From: Burkholderiaceae bacterium
Lineage (GTDB): Bacteria > Pseudomonadota > Gammaproteobacteria > Burkholderiales > Burkholderiaceae_D
Reading direction: 5' to 3'
DNA: 9,170 nucleotides
Assembly (NCBI GenBank): GCA_014379395.1
Contig: JACMLV010000307.1
Coordinates: 1-9,170 of the forward strand
Shown here: piece by piece, positions 1 through 5,111 of the stretch
Position numbering within the stretch: position 1 is the first letter of the stretch
Layout of the letters: each line of letters opens with the position of its first letter
Program-made: the position numbers and the translations under genes
The notes under the pieces: model-generated
The model's input: only the letters and a program-made list of their open reading frames with translations
Database searches by the model: none
Told to the model about the DNA's origin: nothing

Positions 1-68
1 ACGATGAGGTCGTCCTTGTCCGTATGGGACAGTCGCGAAAGATCGGGGCGCTTGGGTTTCGGTGGCAT
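1..68 (-). CDS. Probable IS66-type transposase (TnpC), N-terminal fragment cut by the window edge
   Basis: Read on the minus strand from the ATG at 68, the first 22 codons give MPPKPKRPDLSRLSHTDKDD followed by LI, and the frame is still open at the window edge. A basic, proline-rich start followed by 'LS(H/x)xxKDxLI' is how many IS66-family TnpC transposases begin. The minus strand also reads GTAA at 98-101, about 30 bases before the start; IS66-family elements typically begin with GTAA, so position 101 may be the outer end of the element. If so, no tnpA or tnpB precedes the gene, which would fit the single-ORF IS66 subgroup. Only a short N-terminus is visible, with no catalytic residues, so the family call is tentative. 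It could also be another protein with a similar start. Confidence 0.45.
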   Translation of the reverse strand, partial: MPPKPKRPDLSRLSHTDKDDLI

Positions 69-101
69 GCCGACATGATGGGCCAGACCAGTAAAGTTTA
101 C

Positions 102-388
102 AACTGCAATTTACGTCTATCGCTCAGGCTGAATAGTTACCGAAATTCAACGATGCCGTCAGGCGCGCCCAGCTTATCGTTCGCGCCATCATCAGAACCG
201 ATTGTAGACATATTGCACTCTTTCAAAAACAACCTAACATTCAAAAGCGCTTGGATAAACGACTTGCGACGACGCCACTGTAGAGCAGGCTCACGGATGG
301 TCAGGGCGATCAGCATTGGCATGCGAATAAGCTGACGACAGAAGATATATGCTGAAGAAATAAGATTAAGGAGTGTCTGAAAATACAA
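102..388. other. AT-rich stretch without a recognisable gene
   Basis: An open minus-strand frame of 83 codons covers 137-388, but the predicted peptide matches no family I know, lacks a clear ribosome binding site, and has an odd mix of hydrophobic and Arg/Trp-rich pieces. A 24-codon frame inside it (137-211) has a weak purine-rich leader. Base composition is clearly lower in GC than the region right of 1224. It may be decayed mobile DNA next to the possible end of the IS66-type element, but nothing here supports a named gene. Confidence 0.4.
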
Positions 389-399
389 TCAATTTTCAG
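377..399. repeat. 8-bp perfect inverted repeat, AT-rich hairpin
   Basis: CTGAAAAT at 377-384 and ATTTTCAG at 392-399 are perfect reverse complements around a 7-base loop. The hairpin overlaps the stop codon (389-391) of the 62-codon minus-strand frame that carries the 57-bp duplication, so on that strand it sits where a terminator would. There is no long T run after it, so a terminator role is uncertain. Confidence 0.35.
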
Positions 400-577
400 C
401 ATGCCAGAAATATGCTAATAAGCAGCCTGAACATTTAAAGGTGAAGACATACTGACGTGCGAACTCATCATTACGGCGCTCCGTCAGTTTCTTAAAGGTA
501 AAGACATACTGAAGTGTGAACACATCATTGCGGTGCTCCGTCAGTTTCGACGATGACTGAAGCCTAATGTTCAACAT
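389..577 (-). CDS. Doubtful small ORF (62 aa) containing two 19-residue tandem repeats
   Basis: The minus-strand frame from the ATG at 577 encodes 62 residues. Two copies of a 19-residue unit, KLTEHRNDVFTLQYVFTFK and KLTERRNDEFARQYVFTFK, lie back to back at about residues 11-48. The repeat period (57 bp) is a multiple of three, so the duplication keeps the frame. The two copies differ at six bases, four of which change the amino acid, so there is no clear sign of purifying selection. No Shine-Dalgarno sequence precedes the ATG; instead TATAAC lies 3 bases upstream of it, which could be a -10 box for a leaderless message or simply AT-rich sequence. I recognise no family. It may be a fragment of a decayed gene or a chance frame over a DNA repeat. 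Confidence 0.22.
   Translation of the reverse strand: MLNIRLQSSSKLTEHRNDVFTLQYVFTFKKLTERRNDEFARQYVFTFKCSGCLLAYFWHAEN
435..548. repeat. 57-bp direct tandem duplication (two copies)
   Basis: Positions 435-491 and 492-548 align without gaps and differ at six of 57 bases. The copies abut exactly. In the first copy ACTGACG (451-457) and CGTCAGT (482-488) form a 7-bp inverted repeat; in the second copy one arm is changed to ACTGAAG, weakening it. With two copies and no spacers this is a tandem duplication, not a CRISPR array. Confidence 0.9.
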
Positions 578-937
578 GGATGTTATACTCTAGCAGAATT
601 TTTCCCAAATGGATGATTGTTGTGATTTAATTTTTTCAGTTATTGTTAAGATCAATTTTTATATGCCAATCATTAATTTCCCGTTCAGTCAGAATTATTG
701 ATTATAAGAAACCAATGGTCGATATTCCGCTGATAGTGTTTGTTTGATATTGCAGGAACGTAATATGTTGAGCATAAACAACGAGTGATGATTCAAATCC
801 TATCCGTGCTCTTTGGCGCGGCAGCACCACTCAATACCATATCGCCACACACAACTCGACTGCTCCGTCCGGCATAGCCGAGGAAATCGTATACATTCAA
901 TGAGTTGCAGATAGGACTTGTAAACTTTGGCGGGTAG
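578..937. other. Intergenic, AT-rich to about 790, no supported gene
   Basis: From 578 to about 790 the sequence is strongly AT-rich with several T and A runs. From about 790 the GC content rises towards that of the transposase remnant at 938. Minus-strand frames of 103 and 110 codons cover 793-1132, but they run opposite to the IS4-type homology at 938-1090, so I treat them as shadows. The plus-strand frame starting at 788 is only about 30 codons long and not recognisable. Confidence 0.45.
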
Positions 938-952
938 CGCTGGACGGAGCAG
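860..952. repeat. 11-bp inverted repeat flanking 71 bp, ahead of the IS4-type remnant
   Basis: CTGCTCCGTCC at 860-870 and GGACGGAGCAG at 942-952 are perfect reverse complements separated by 71 bases. The right arm lies inside the first codons of the IS4-type transposase homology (938 onward). The pair could be a trace of rearrangement or a long-range mRNA stem. Its arms do not resemble the IS50 ends I know. Confidence 0.4.
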
Positions 953-1195
953 GAGTTTGCAGGAATGGATCTTGGAGATGATTGCCTCAACAAGAGGGTG
1001 AAGCTTCTGATGGAACGATTTACTGCTAACCCGACGGCCCGCATCCAGGATGCGTGCGATAGCTGGAGCGAAACCTGCTGCCTGAATGCCCGGCACCTCC
1101 TCAAAAACGGTTGCGAGGTGGGGGCGTTGCAAAGTCAGCGATCGAGCGGTGAGCGCGCCGAGACGTTATGCGTACTGCGTGATGGGCTTGGCTAA
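938..1195 (+). pseudogene. IS4/Tn5-type transposase, N-terminal remnant
   Basis: The plus-strand frame after the TAG at 935-937 begins RWTEQEFAGMDLGDDCLNKR, then RVKLLMERFTANPTARIQDA and CDSWSET. This matches the N-terminal DNA-binding domain (Tnp_DNA_bind type) of IS4-family Tn5-like transposases, whose pattern is W-x-E-x-EF-x-G-x-DLGD-x-RLN-x-R, then an 'NPTASI...AC-x-GW-x-ET' block. Homology begins before the only ATG (965), and the frame is closed by a stop just upstream, so the natural start has been lost. After the SET block (about 1090) similarity fades, and the frame stops at 1195, roughly a fifth of the usual 400-500 residues. The catalytic DDE core is absent. This is a dead fragment; no intact copy is in the window to mobilise it. 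Confidence 0.75.
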
Positions 1196-1223
1196 CTTCA
1201 TGTGTAACAACATGACTCAATAA

Positions 1224-2525
1224 TCACGAAACGTCACGCTTGGGCTGGCCGGCGTGATGCGCGTCCGCCCCCGTCGGGATTCCTTTACCGCCCGCCACAA
1301 CGATACGGCCCTTGCCGGCGCGCTTGGCGTCGTACATGGCGCTGTCGGCCATGCTAAGCACCGTATTTGTGGTCACGCCATGTGCTGGCATTAGGGCAAT
1401 GCCAATACTGGCGCAGAGATGACAGGCATTGCCGAGCAGTGTCATCGGCCTTTTGATAACATCTAGCAAGCGTTGTGCCACGGAGATTCCCTGTGTCGCG
1501 TTTTCGGGCCCATCCAGCAACACGACGAATTCATCACCGCCCAGCCGAGCCACCATATCCCGCTCGGCGAGGTTGTGGCGAAGCCGCTTGGCGACGGTGA
1601 TCAATGCCAGATCACCGATGGCATGACCATGACTGTCGTTGATGAGCTTAAAGCCGTCGAGATCAATGAATAGCACGGCGCCGGGCTGTTCATGGGACCG
1701 GGCACAGCCCGCGCCTAGCGCCTCTTTGAAACAGGCTTGATTGGGCAGGCCGGTAAGGGAATCGTGCAGCGCCAGAAATTCAATGCGCTGACGCGCCGCT
1801 TCATCATTGGAAAGATCGATCACCAGGCCGACAAACTGGCTGCCGGTATTGCAGCGCAGATCAGTGACTGACAACCTCATCAAGAACACCTCGCCGTTCT
1901 TGCGCTGTCCCCGCACCTTGCGGCCAATGCCGAAGTGCTGCGCGCGTTCGCGCACGTAGTGCGCCAGATGACTGTCATGTTCCTCGGCGTCAGGCGAGGC
2001 CATCAACATCTTGACGTTGGCGCCGATCACCTCGGCAGCGTTGTAGCCAAATATCTGTTCCATCGCCTTGTTGTAGTACTGGATAATGCCGGCTTCGTCG
2101 ATAGCGAGAATTGCCTCATGAGCGTTATCGAGCACGCCGAACAAGTTGTTCTGCATGAAAGTGGCGATTCGTTGCATGGAACGCATGCGTAGGTCGAGCG
2201 CCTCGAAAATGATGGGTTTGATCAAATAATCATCGGCGCCGGCATCGAATCCAGCAAGAATTTCATTCTTGTCTAAAAGCGGGGTCATTAGAATAACCGG
2301 CATCCACTTCGCCCCGCTCAGTGCTTTGATGCGCCGTGTCGCTTCGATGCCATCCATTTCCGGCATCAACATGTCCATCAATGCCAAATCTGGCGGCTCG
2401 GCAAGATAGGCATCAACGGCGGCATGACCGTCCTGAACATAGGTGACGCGGTAACCCTCTTGCTGGAGAAATGCTAAGACAGAGCATTCAGTGGCGTAAG
2501 AATTATTGGCGAGGAGAATATGCAT
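1224..2525 (-). CDS. REC-PAS-GGDEF response regulator / diguanylate cyclase
   Basis: 433 residues, cytoplasmic, no membrane segment. A receiver domain (about 1-118) has phosphoacceptor D51 in LALMDMLMPEMDG, T81 and K103, but the acidic pair that should bind Mg2+ after strand 1 is N7-N8 (ILLANNS in place of the usual DD). A PAS domain follows (about 129-240, ending in the GEVFLMRLSVTD strand region). A GGDEF domain (about 250-410) has DSLTGLPN, FIDLDGFKLIND and an intact GGDEF at 329-333, so it should convert two GTP into cyclic di-GMP. The inhibitory RxxD site appears lost: D323 is kept but the arginine position is A320. There is no EAL domain. The start at 2525 is set by the receiver N-terminus. 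No cognate histidine kinase is in the window. It is flanked by an IS4-type remnant downstream and pseudogenes upstream, and a 16-bp palindrome lies in its leader. Output control by the PAS domain is likelier than by phosphorylation, which is inference. Confidence 0.93.
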   Translation of the reverse strand: MHILLANNSYATECSVLAFLQQEGYRVTYVQDGHAAVDAYLAEPPDLALMDMLMPEMDGIEATRRIKALSGAKWMPVILMTPLLDKNEILAGFDAGADDYLIKPIIFEALDLRMRSMQRIATFMQNNLFGVLDNAHEAILAIDEAGIIQYYNKAMEQIFGYNAAEVIGANVKMLMASPDAEEHDSHLAHYVRERAQHFGIGRKVRGQRKNGEVFLMRLSVTDLRCNTGSQFVGLVIDLSNDEAARQRIEFLALHDSLTGLPNQACFKEALGAGCARSHEQPGAVLFIDLDGFKLINDSHGHAIGDLALITVAKRLRHNLAERDMVARLGGDEFVVLLDGPENATQGISVAQRLLDVIKRPMTLLGNACHLCASIGIALMPAHGVTTNTVLSMADSAMYDAKRAGKGRIVVAGGKGIPTGADAHHAGQPKRDVS

Positions 2526-2721
2526 GGACAGGCCTGATATGAATTGTTTTGGTAATTGCTATCGTCTGGCGCGCCAGACTCGTGGCACGCGGCCGCGGCC
2601 ATTCGATAAGACACTAAAGTGTACGCTGGAAATCCAACGACTGTAGCCATTGGCACACAGCCAGTAGTGGGAATTATTTGAAAACCGGCGGAGTTCGCTG
2701 TCGAGCTTTGACCACGAGTTG
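2526..2721. other. Upstream region of the GGDEF gene
   Basis: No gene is supported here; a 60-codon minus-strand frame at 2474-2656 overlaps the GGDEF gene in another phase and is a shadow. The stretch holds the 16-bp palindrome at 2564-2579 and presumably the promoter of the GGDEF gene. I could not settle on a -35/-10 pair. The bases just before the ATG at 2525 contain only a weak Shine-Dalgarno match. Confidence 0.4.
2564..2579. promoter_or_regulatory. Perfect 16-bp palindrome, candidate operator or leader hairpin
   Basis: GTCTGGCGCGCCAGAC is its own reverse complement over all 16 bases. It ends 38 bp upstream of the ATG of the REC-PAS-GGDEF gene, within reach of its promoter or 5' untranslated region. 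It could bind a dimeric regulator or fold in RNA. There is no T run on either side, so it is not a standard terminator. Function is inferred from position only. Confidence 0.45.
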
Positions 2722-2786
2722 CTACACAAATGGCCGGCCGGAAATTAGCATTGAGGATTCCTTATGCCATCAAGTCTACCGAAGCC
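2722..2786 (-). pseudogene. Vestige of the 5' end of a second GFA-family gene
   Basis: Positions 2738-2786 align with 4439-4488, the leader and first codons of the intact GFA gene, at 39 of 50 columns including one gap. The match covers a Shine-Dalgarno-like AAGGA, the ATG (2749-2751 here) and the codons for M-L-I-(S/P)-G. Half of the ten base differences in this block are plain transitions in and around the coding start. After five shared codons the frame reads RPFV and then TAG, so the rest of the gene is gone or replaced. It lies just downstream of the acyl carrier protein relic on the same strand. This is either a decayed duplicate of the GFA gene or a related gene from elsewhere; a shared untranslated leader favours duplication. 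Confidence 0.55.
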
Positions 2787-2826
2787 GCGAGTAATAGCTG
2801 AGAGCTCATCGACGGGACAGAACCAT

Positions 2827-3077
2827 TTAGCGTGCCAGTTTTGAATCAACCAGCGCCTCGATGTCGTTCACGGAATCGATGAGAATCACGTCGAACTCGA
2901 AATCCGAAAAATCTACGCTGAAGGCCTCTTCCAAATACATCACGAAATTCATCATCGAAAAAGAGTCCAGCCGGCCACTGACGAACAGCGATTCGTTATC
3001 GACAAACTCTTTGGGATGAAGAAAAAATCAACCAGAAATTTCTTGAAGTAGTAGTGGAAACGGTTGAAATAGTCCAT
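2827..3077 (-). pseudogene. Acyl carrier protein gene with a one-base frameshift
   Basis: On the minus strand the ATG at 3077 opens MDYFNRFHYYFKKF followed by LVDFFFIPK. The frame then shifts by one base near 3011 and continues as EFVDNESLFVSGRLDSFSMM, then NFVMYLEEAFSVDFSDFEFD, then VILIDSVNDIEALVDSKLAR and TAA at 2827. The total of 251 bp is one short of 84 codons. The second part is a clear phosphopantetheine carrier domain: the LDS serine would carry the prosthetic group and the following helices are typical. The frame is restored if one G is put back to give AAG-GAG. Upstream of the shift the carrier frame hits TGA and offers no ATG, GTG or TTG, so no functional protein is expected without recoding. 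Such stand-alone carriers usually sit beside acyl ligases or synthetases; none is here. Its upstream neighbour is IS3-type debris, so it is probably a remnant of a disrupted cluster. Confidence 0.72.
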
Positions 3078-3117
3078 CAAGGTTCGCGACTCAAGCGGGC
3101 GCCAGGAGCCGCGCTGA

Positions 3118-3273
3118 AGGCTGGCGCAGTACGACGCGGAGCAAGGCGGTCAGTCCGGGATAGGCAAACCGCTCACCACCGAGCAGCAACGCATCCGGCA
3201 ATTGGAGCAGGAAAATCGCCAACTTCGCCAGGATGTCGATATTTTTAAAAAGGCCTCGGCCTTCTTTGCCCGC
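3118..3273 (+). mobile_element. IS3-family OrfA, C-terminal remnant
   Basis: The plus-strand frame after the TGA at 3115-3117 reads RLAQYDAEQGGQSGIGKPLT, then TEQQRIRQLEQENRQLRQDV and DIFKKASAFFAR. This is the characteristic tail of IS3-family OrfA: the 'LTPEQQ-x-I-x-x-LE-x-EN-x-x-LR-x-(D/E)-x-DILKKA-x-AFFA' leucine-zipper segment. The N-terminal helix-turn-helix and all of OrfB are missing. The fragment is not followed by the usual ELK residues but runs in frame into a LysR-type regulator at 3274. No terminal inverted repeat or target duplication could be seen, so this is a deletion or recombination scar rather than an insertion sequence that could move. Confidence 0.78.
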
Positions 3274-3999
3274 GTGTTGGCGCCGGAGGGGGCGCGACTG
3301 TTCCACGTTGCCGACAGCTCGTTGCAGCAACTCCAAGATGCGATCGGGACGCTCGACGACAGTTTGCGCCACCGCCCGGTGGCCGTGACCGCGAGCATCG
3401 GCTTCGTCGGCCTGTGGCTGTTGCCGCGCTTGCCCGGTTTCCAGCAGCGCCATCCGGAGGTGGAGGTGCGCCTCTCGGCCAACAATCAGATCGTCGATCT
3501 GCGCAAGGAGGGACGGGATATCGCCATCCGCTATTGTGCCGAGGCGGCCATGCCGAGCGGCTCTTCGGCGAGACGATTTTCCCCGTGGCGCACCCGAGCC
3601 TGGGACTGTGCGGTCTGGACCGCCCGGAACTGATCGCCGAGTCGGTTCTGCTCGAATTCGAAGGCGACCCGTCGCCATGCTGGCAGTGGAATAGCTGGCT
3701 GGAAATGCAGGGCTGGTCGGGCGTGAAGCCGAAGGGCATCGTGCGCTTCAACCTCTACGATCAAATGATCCATGCCGCCGTCGCCGGACAGGGCATCGCG
3801 CTGGGGCGGGGACAGTTTATCCAGCCGATGCTGGACGACGGGCGGCTGCGTGCGCTGCCCACGCCGCACGCGGGGCCGCAATCGAACAAGGTTGTATTGC
3901 TTGTTACAGGGCGAGTCGATGCCGGCCAAACAGGCACAGGCGCTGATCGACTGGATTTGCGCCGAGGCCCGGCTCACCGATGCGATGCGGGCGGGATGA
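3274..3999 (+). pseudogene. LysR-family regulator (GcvA-like) lacking its DNA-binding domain, with two frameshifts
   Basis: The sequence starts at VLAPEGARLFHVADSSLQQL, which corresponds to the end of the winged helix and linker helix of LysR proteins (usually ...LTPEGARLF, near residue 55-60). The effector-binding domain follows: PVAVTASIGFVGLWLLPRLP, HPEVEVRLSANNQIVDLRKE, GRDIAIRY, then in another frame RLFGETIFPVAHPSLGLCGL, WLEMQGW and AVAGQGIALGRG, and finally YCLLQGESMPAKQAQALIDW. The frame changes near 3555, consistent with one lost base, and changes back near 3888, consistent with one gained base. The helix-turn-helix (about 55 residues) is missing and replaced by the IS3 OrfA tail. 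It therefore cannot be a normal regulator. It converges on the GFA gene, whose stop is 21 bp away. No target gene is evident, since LysR targets are usually divergent and the upstream side is debris. Confidence 0.8.
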
Positions 4000-4020
4000 C
4001 CTGACCGGCAAGAGCGTCGC

Positions 4021-4452
4021 TCAGGTGGCGCTTTCAACGTACTCGACGTCGGCGACCCAGTTTTGCCGGCGTCTTGCGATCCTGGCCGGTTCGCTCTCGC
4101 CATCGACATCCAGCGCGGCGTGTCGAAGAACCAACGGCTCGACGCCCTCGAGCGCGGCGACGTTGACCACGGCGTAGAGCCGACCGTCGATCCGGCTGGT
4201 CACCACGGGGACATCGCCGCACTGGTCGCAAATATGAAATTGAGCGGTCCGCGTCGCGAAGGCGTGCTTGGACACCAGCCCGGGTTCCCTGACTCCCACC
4301 TTGAGCGAGGCGGAAGGACACGACGTCCAGACGCCGCCATGCGTGGTGCAGAACGAACAGGAACAGGCGCGAGCCGGAATTTCCGTGGGAGCAGGCTCCC
4401 ACCTCAGAACAAATGAAATATTGCCGCAGCGGCAGCTACCGGGAATCAGCAT
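4021..4452 (-). CDS. GFA (glutathione-dependent formaldehyde-activating) / CENP-V domain protein
   Basis: 143 residues, small cytoplasmic zinc protein. The cysteines expected of the GFA fold are present: C7 and C9 in SCRCG, C30, C32 and C35 in CSCSFCTTHGG, and C75 and C78 in CDQCGD. The domain covers roughly residues 3-115, which is normal length. The founding member (Paracoccus Gfa) was linked to glutathione and formaldehyde adduct formation, but most family members have no proven reaction, so the substrate here is unknown. The start at 4452 has a strong Shine-Dalgarno AAAGGAG six bases upstream. The gene is 142 bp downstream of the DUF1801 gene on the same strand and may or may not share its transcript. 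A decayed copy of its leader and first codons lies at 2738-2786. Confidence 0.9.
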   Translation of the reverse strand: MLIPGSCRCGNISFVLRWEPAPTEIPARACSCSFCTTHGGVWTSCPSASLKVGVREPGLVSKHAFATRTAQFHICDQCGDVPVVTSRIDGRLYAVVNVAALEGVEPLVLRHAALDVDGESEPARIARRRQNWVADVEYVESAT

Positions 4453-4458
4453 CGAGGG

Positions 4459-4465
4459 CTCCTTT
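4459..4465 (-). promoter_or_regulatory. Ribosome binding site of the GFA gene
   Basis: AAAGGAG on the minus strand, six bases before the ATG at 4452, is a near-perfect Shine-Dalgarno sequence and fixes the start. The same arrangement, slightly altered, is kept in the vestige at 2738-2786. Confidence 0.75.
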
Positions 4466-4594
4466 ATGGCCGCTAGTTTACCGAAGCCTGGTTGACGATC
4501 GATAACGGATAGCTAGGGCGATCCAACCCTGGTGCGCTGCGCGGAGTCGGCCGATTCGCCCGGCGCGTGGGCCGTTTTGGCCGGATCGCGCGGC

Positions 4595-5008
4595 CTACTT
4601 CGTTCGTTTTGGCTTTGGCTTTTCGCCAGATGTATTGAGGGCGACCGCGGCACGGATGAGCGCCTTGAACGCGTCCGCGTCCACCTCGTCGCCTTCGCCG
4701 ATGTCGATCGCGCGCCTTGCGTTGCCGTCGAGGCTGGAGTTGAAGAGCTTGGCCGGGTCCGTCAACGAGGCGCCCTTGGCGAAGGTCAACTTCACTTTCG
4801 CCTTGTAAGACTCGCCCGTGCAGATGATCCCGCCGTGCGACCACACGGTGCCCATCCACTTCCACTCCTCCACGACGTCCGGGTCGGCCTCTTTGATAAG
4901 GTTGCGCATCCTGTTCAGGGTCTCGCCGCGCCAGTCCCCCAGCTCGGTGATTCTTTGATCAATCAGCTCGGATGCCGACAGGCCTTCGATCGAACCGGAC
5001 TTTTTCAT
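4595..5008 (-). CDS. DUF1801 domain protein
   Basis: 137 residues from the ATG at 5008. The frame opens 12 codons earlier (5044), but the ATG at 5008 has GGGAGG five bases upstream and matches the usual start MKKSGSIEGLSASELID. The family pattern is clear: EEWKWMG, VWSHGGIICTGESYKAKVKL, TFAKGASL, then SLDGNARRAIDIGEGDEVD and FKALIRAAVALN. The C-terminus is a short Lys/Pro tail (GEKPKPKRTK). DUF1801 (YdhG-type) proteins are small soluble proteins of unknown or poorly defined function, so I give no activity. It has no signal peptide. It lies between the membrane hydrolase gene upstream (103 bp gap) and the GFA gene downstream, all on the same strand. Confidence 0.88.
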   Translation of the reverse strand: MKKSGSIEGLSASELIDQRITELGDWRGETLNRMRNLIKEADPDVVEEWKWMGTVWSHGGIICTGESYKAKVKLTFAKGASLTDPAKLFNSSLDGNARRAIDIGEGDEVDADAFKALIRAAVALNTSGEKPKPKRTK

Positions 5009-5013
5009 GTCCG

Positions 5014-5019
5014 CCTCCC
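5014..5019 (-). promoter_or_regulatory. Ribosome binding site deciding the DUF1801 start
   Basis: GGGAGG on the minus strand, five bases ahead of the ATG at 5008. The alternative in-frame start at 5044 has no comparable site, so the shorter protein is preferred. Confidence 0.7.
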
Positions 5020-5079
5020 AAAATTTCCAGACTCTCAATGACAACGGTCACCACGCGATCGGCCTTCGTCGGTTCTTCG

Positions 5080-5097
5080 GGCGCGTTTCGGCGCGCC
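5080..5097 (-). terminator. GC hairpin after the membrane hydrolase gene, possible terminator
   Basis: GGCGCG (5080-5085) and CGCGCC (5092-5097) pair around a six-base loop, 15 bases past the stop of the 786-codon gene. There is no T run, so intrinsic termination would be weak. It may only slow or stabilise the message between this gene and the DUF1801 gene. Confidence 0.25.
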
Positions 5098-5111
5098 TTC
5101 AAGCCCCCGTT

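Noticed and set aside
435..548. Possible CRISPR array
   Set aside because: There are only two abutting 57-bp copies with no spacers and no cas gene nearby.
793..1132. Minus-strand frames of 103 and 110 codons
   Set aside because: The plus strand from 938 shows IS4-type transposase homology, so these are reverse shadows.
3091..4109. Minus-strand frames of 195, 168 and 192 codons across the LysR region
   Set aside because: They run opposite to clear LysR and IS3 homology on the plus strand and have shadow-type composition.
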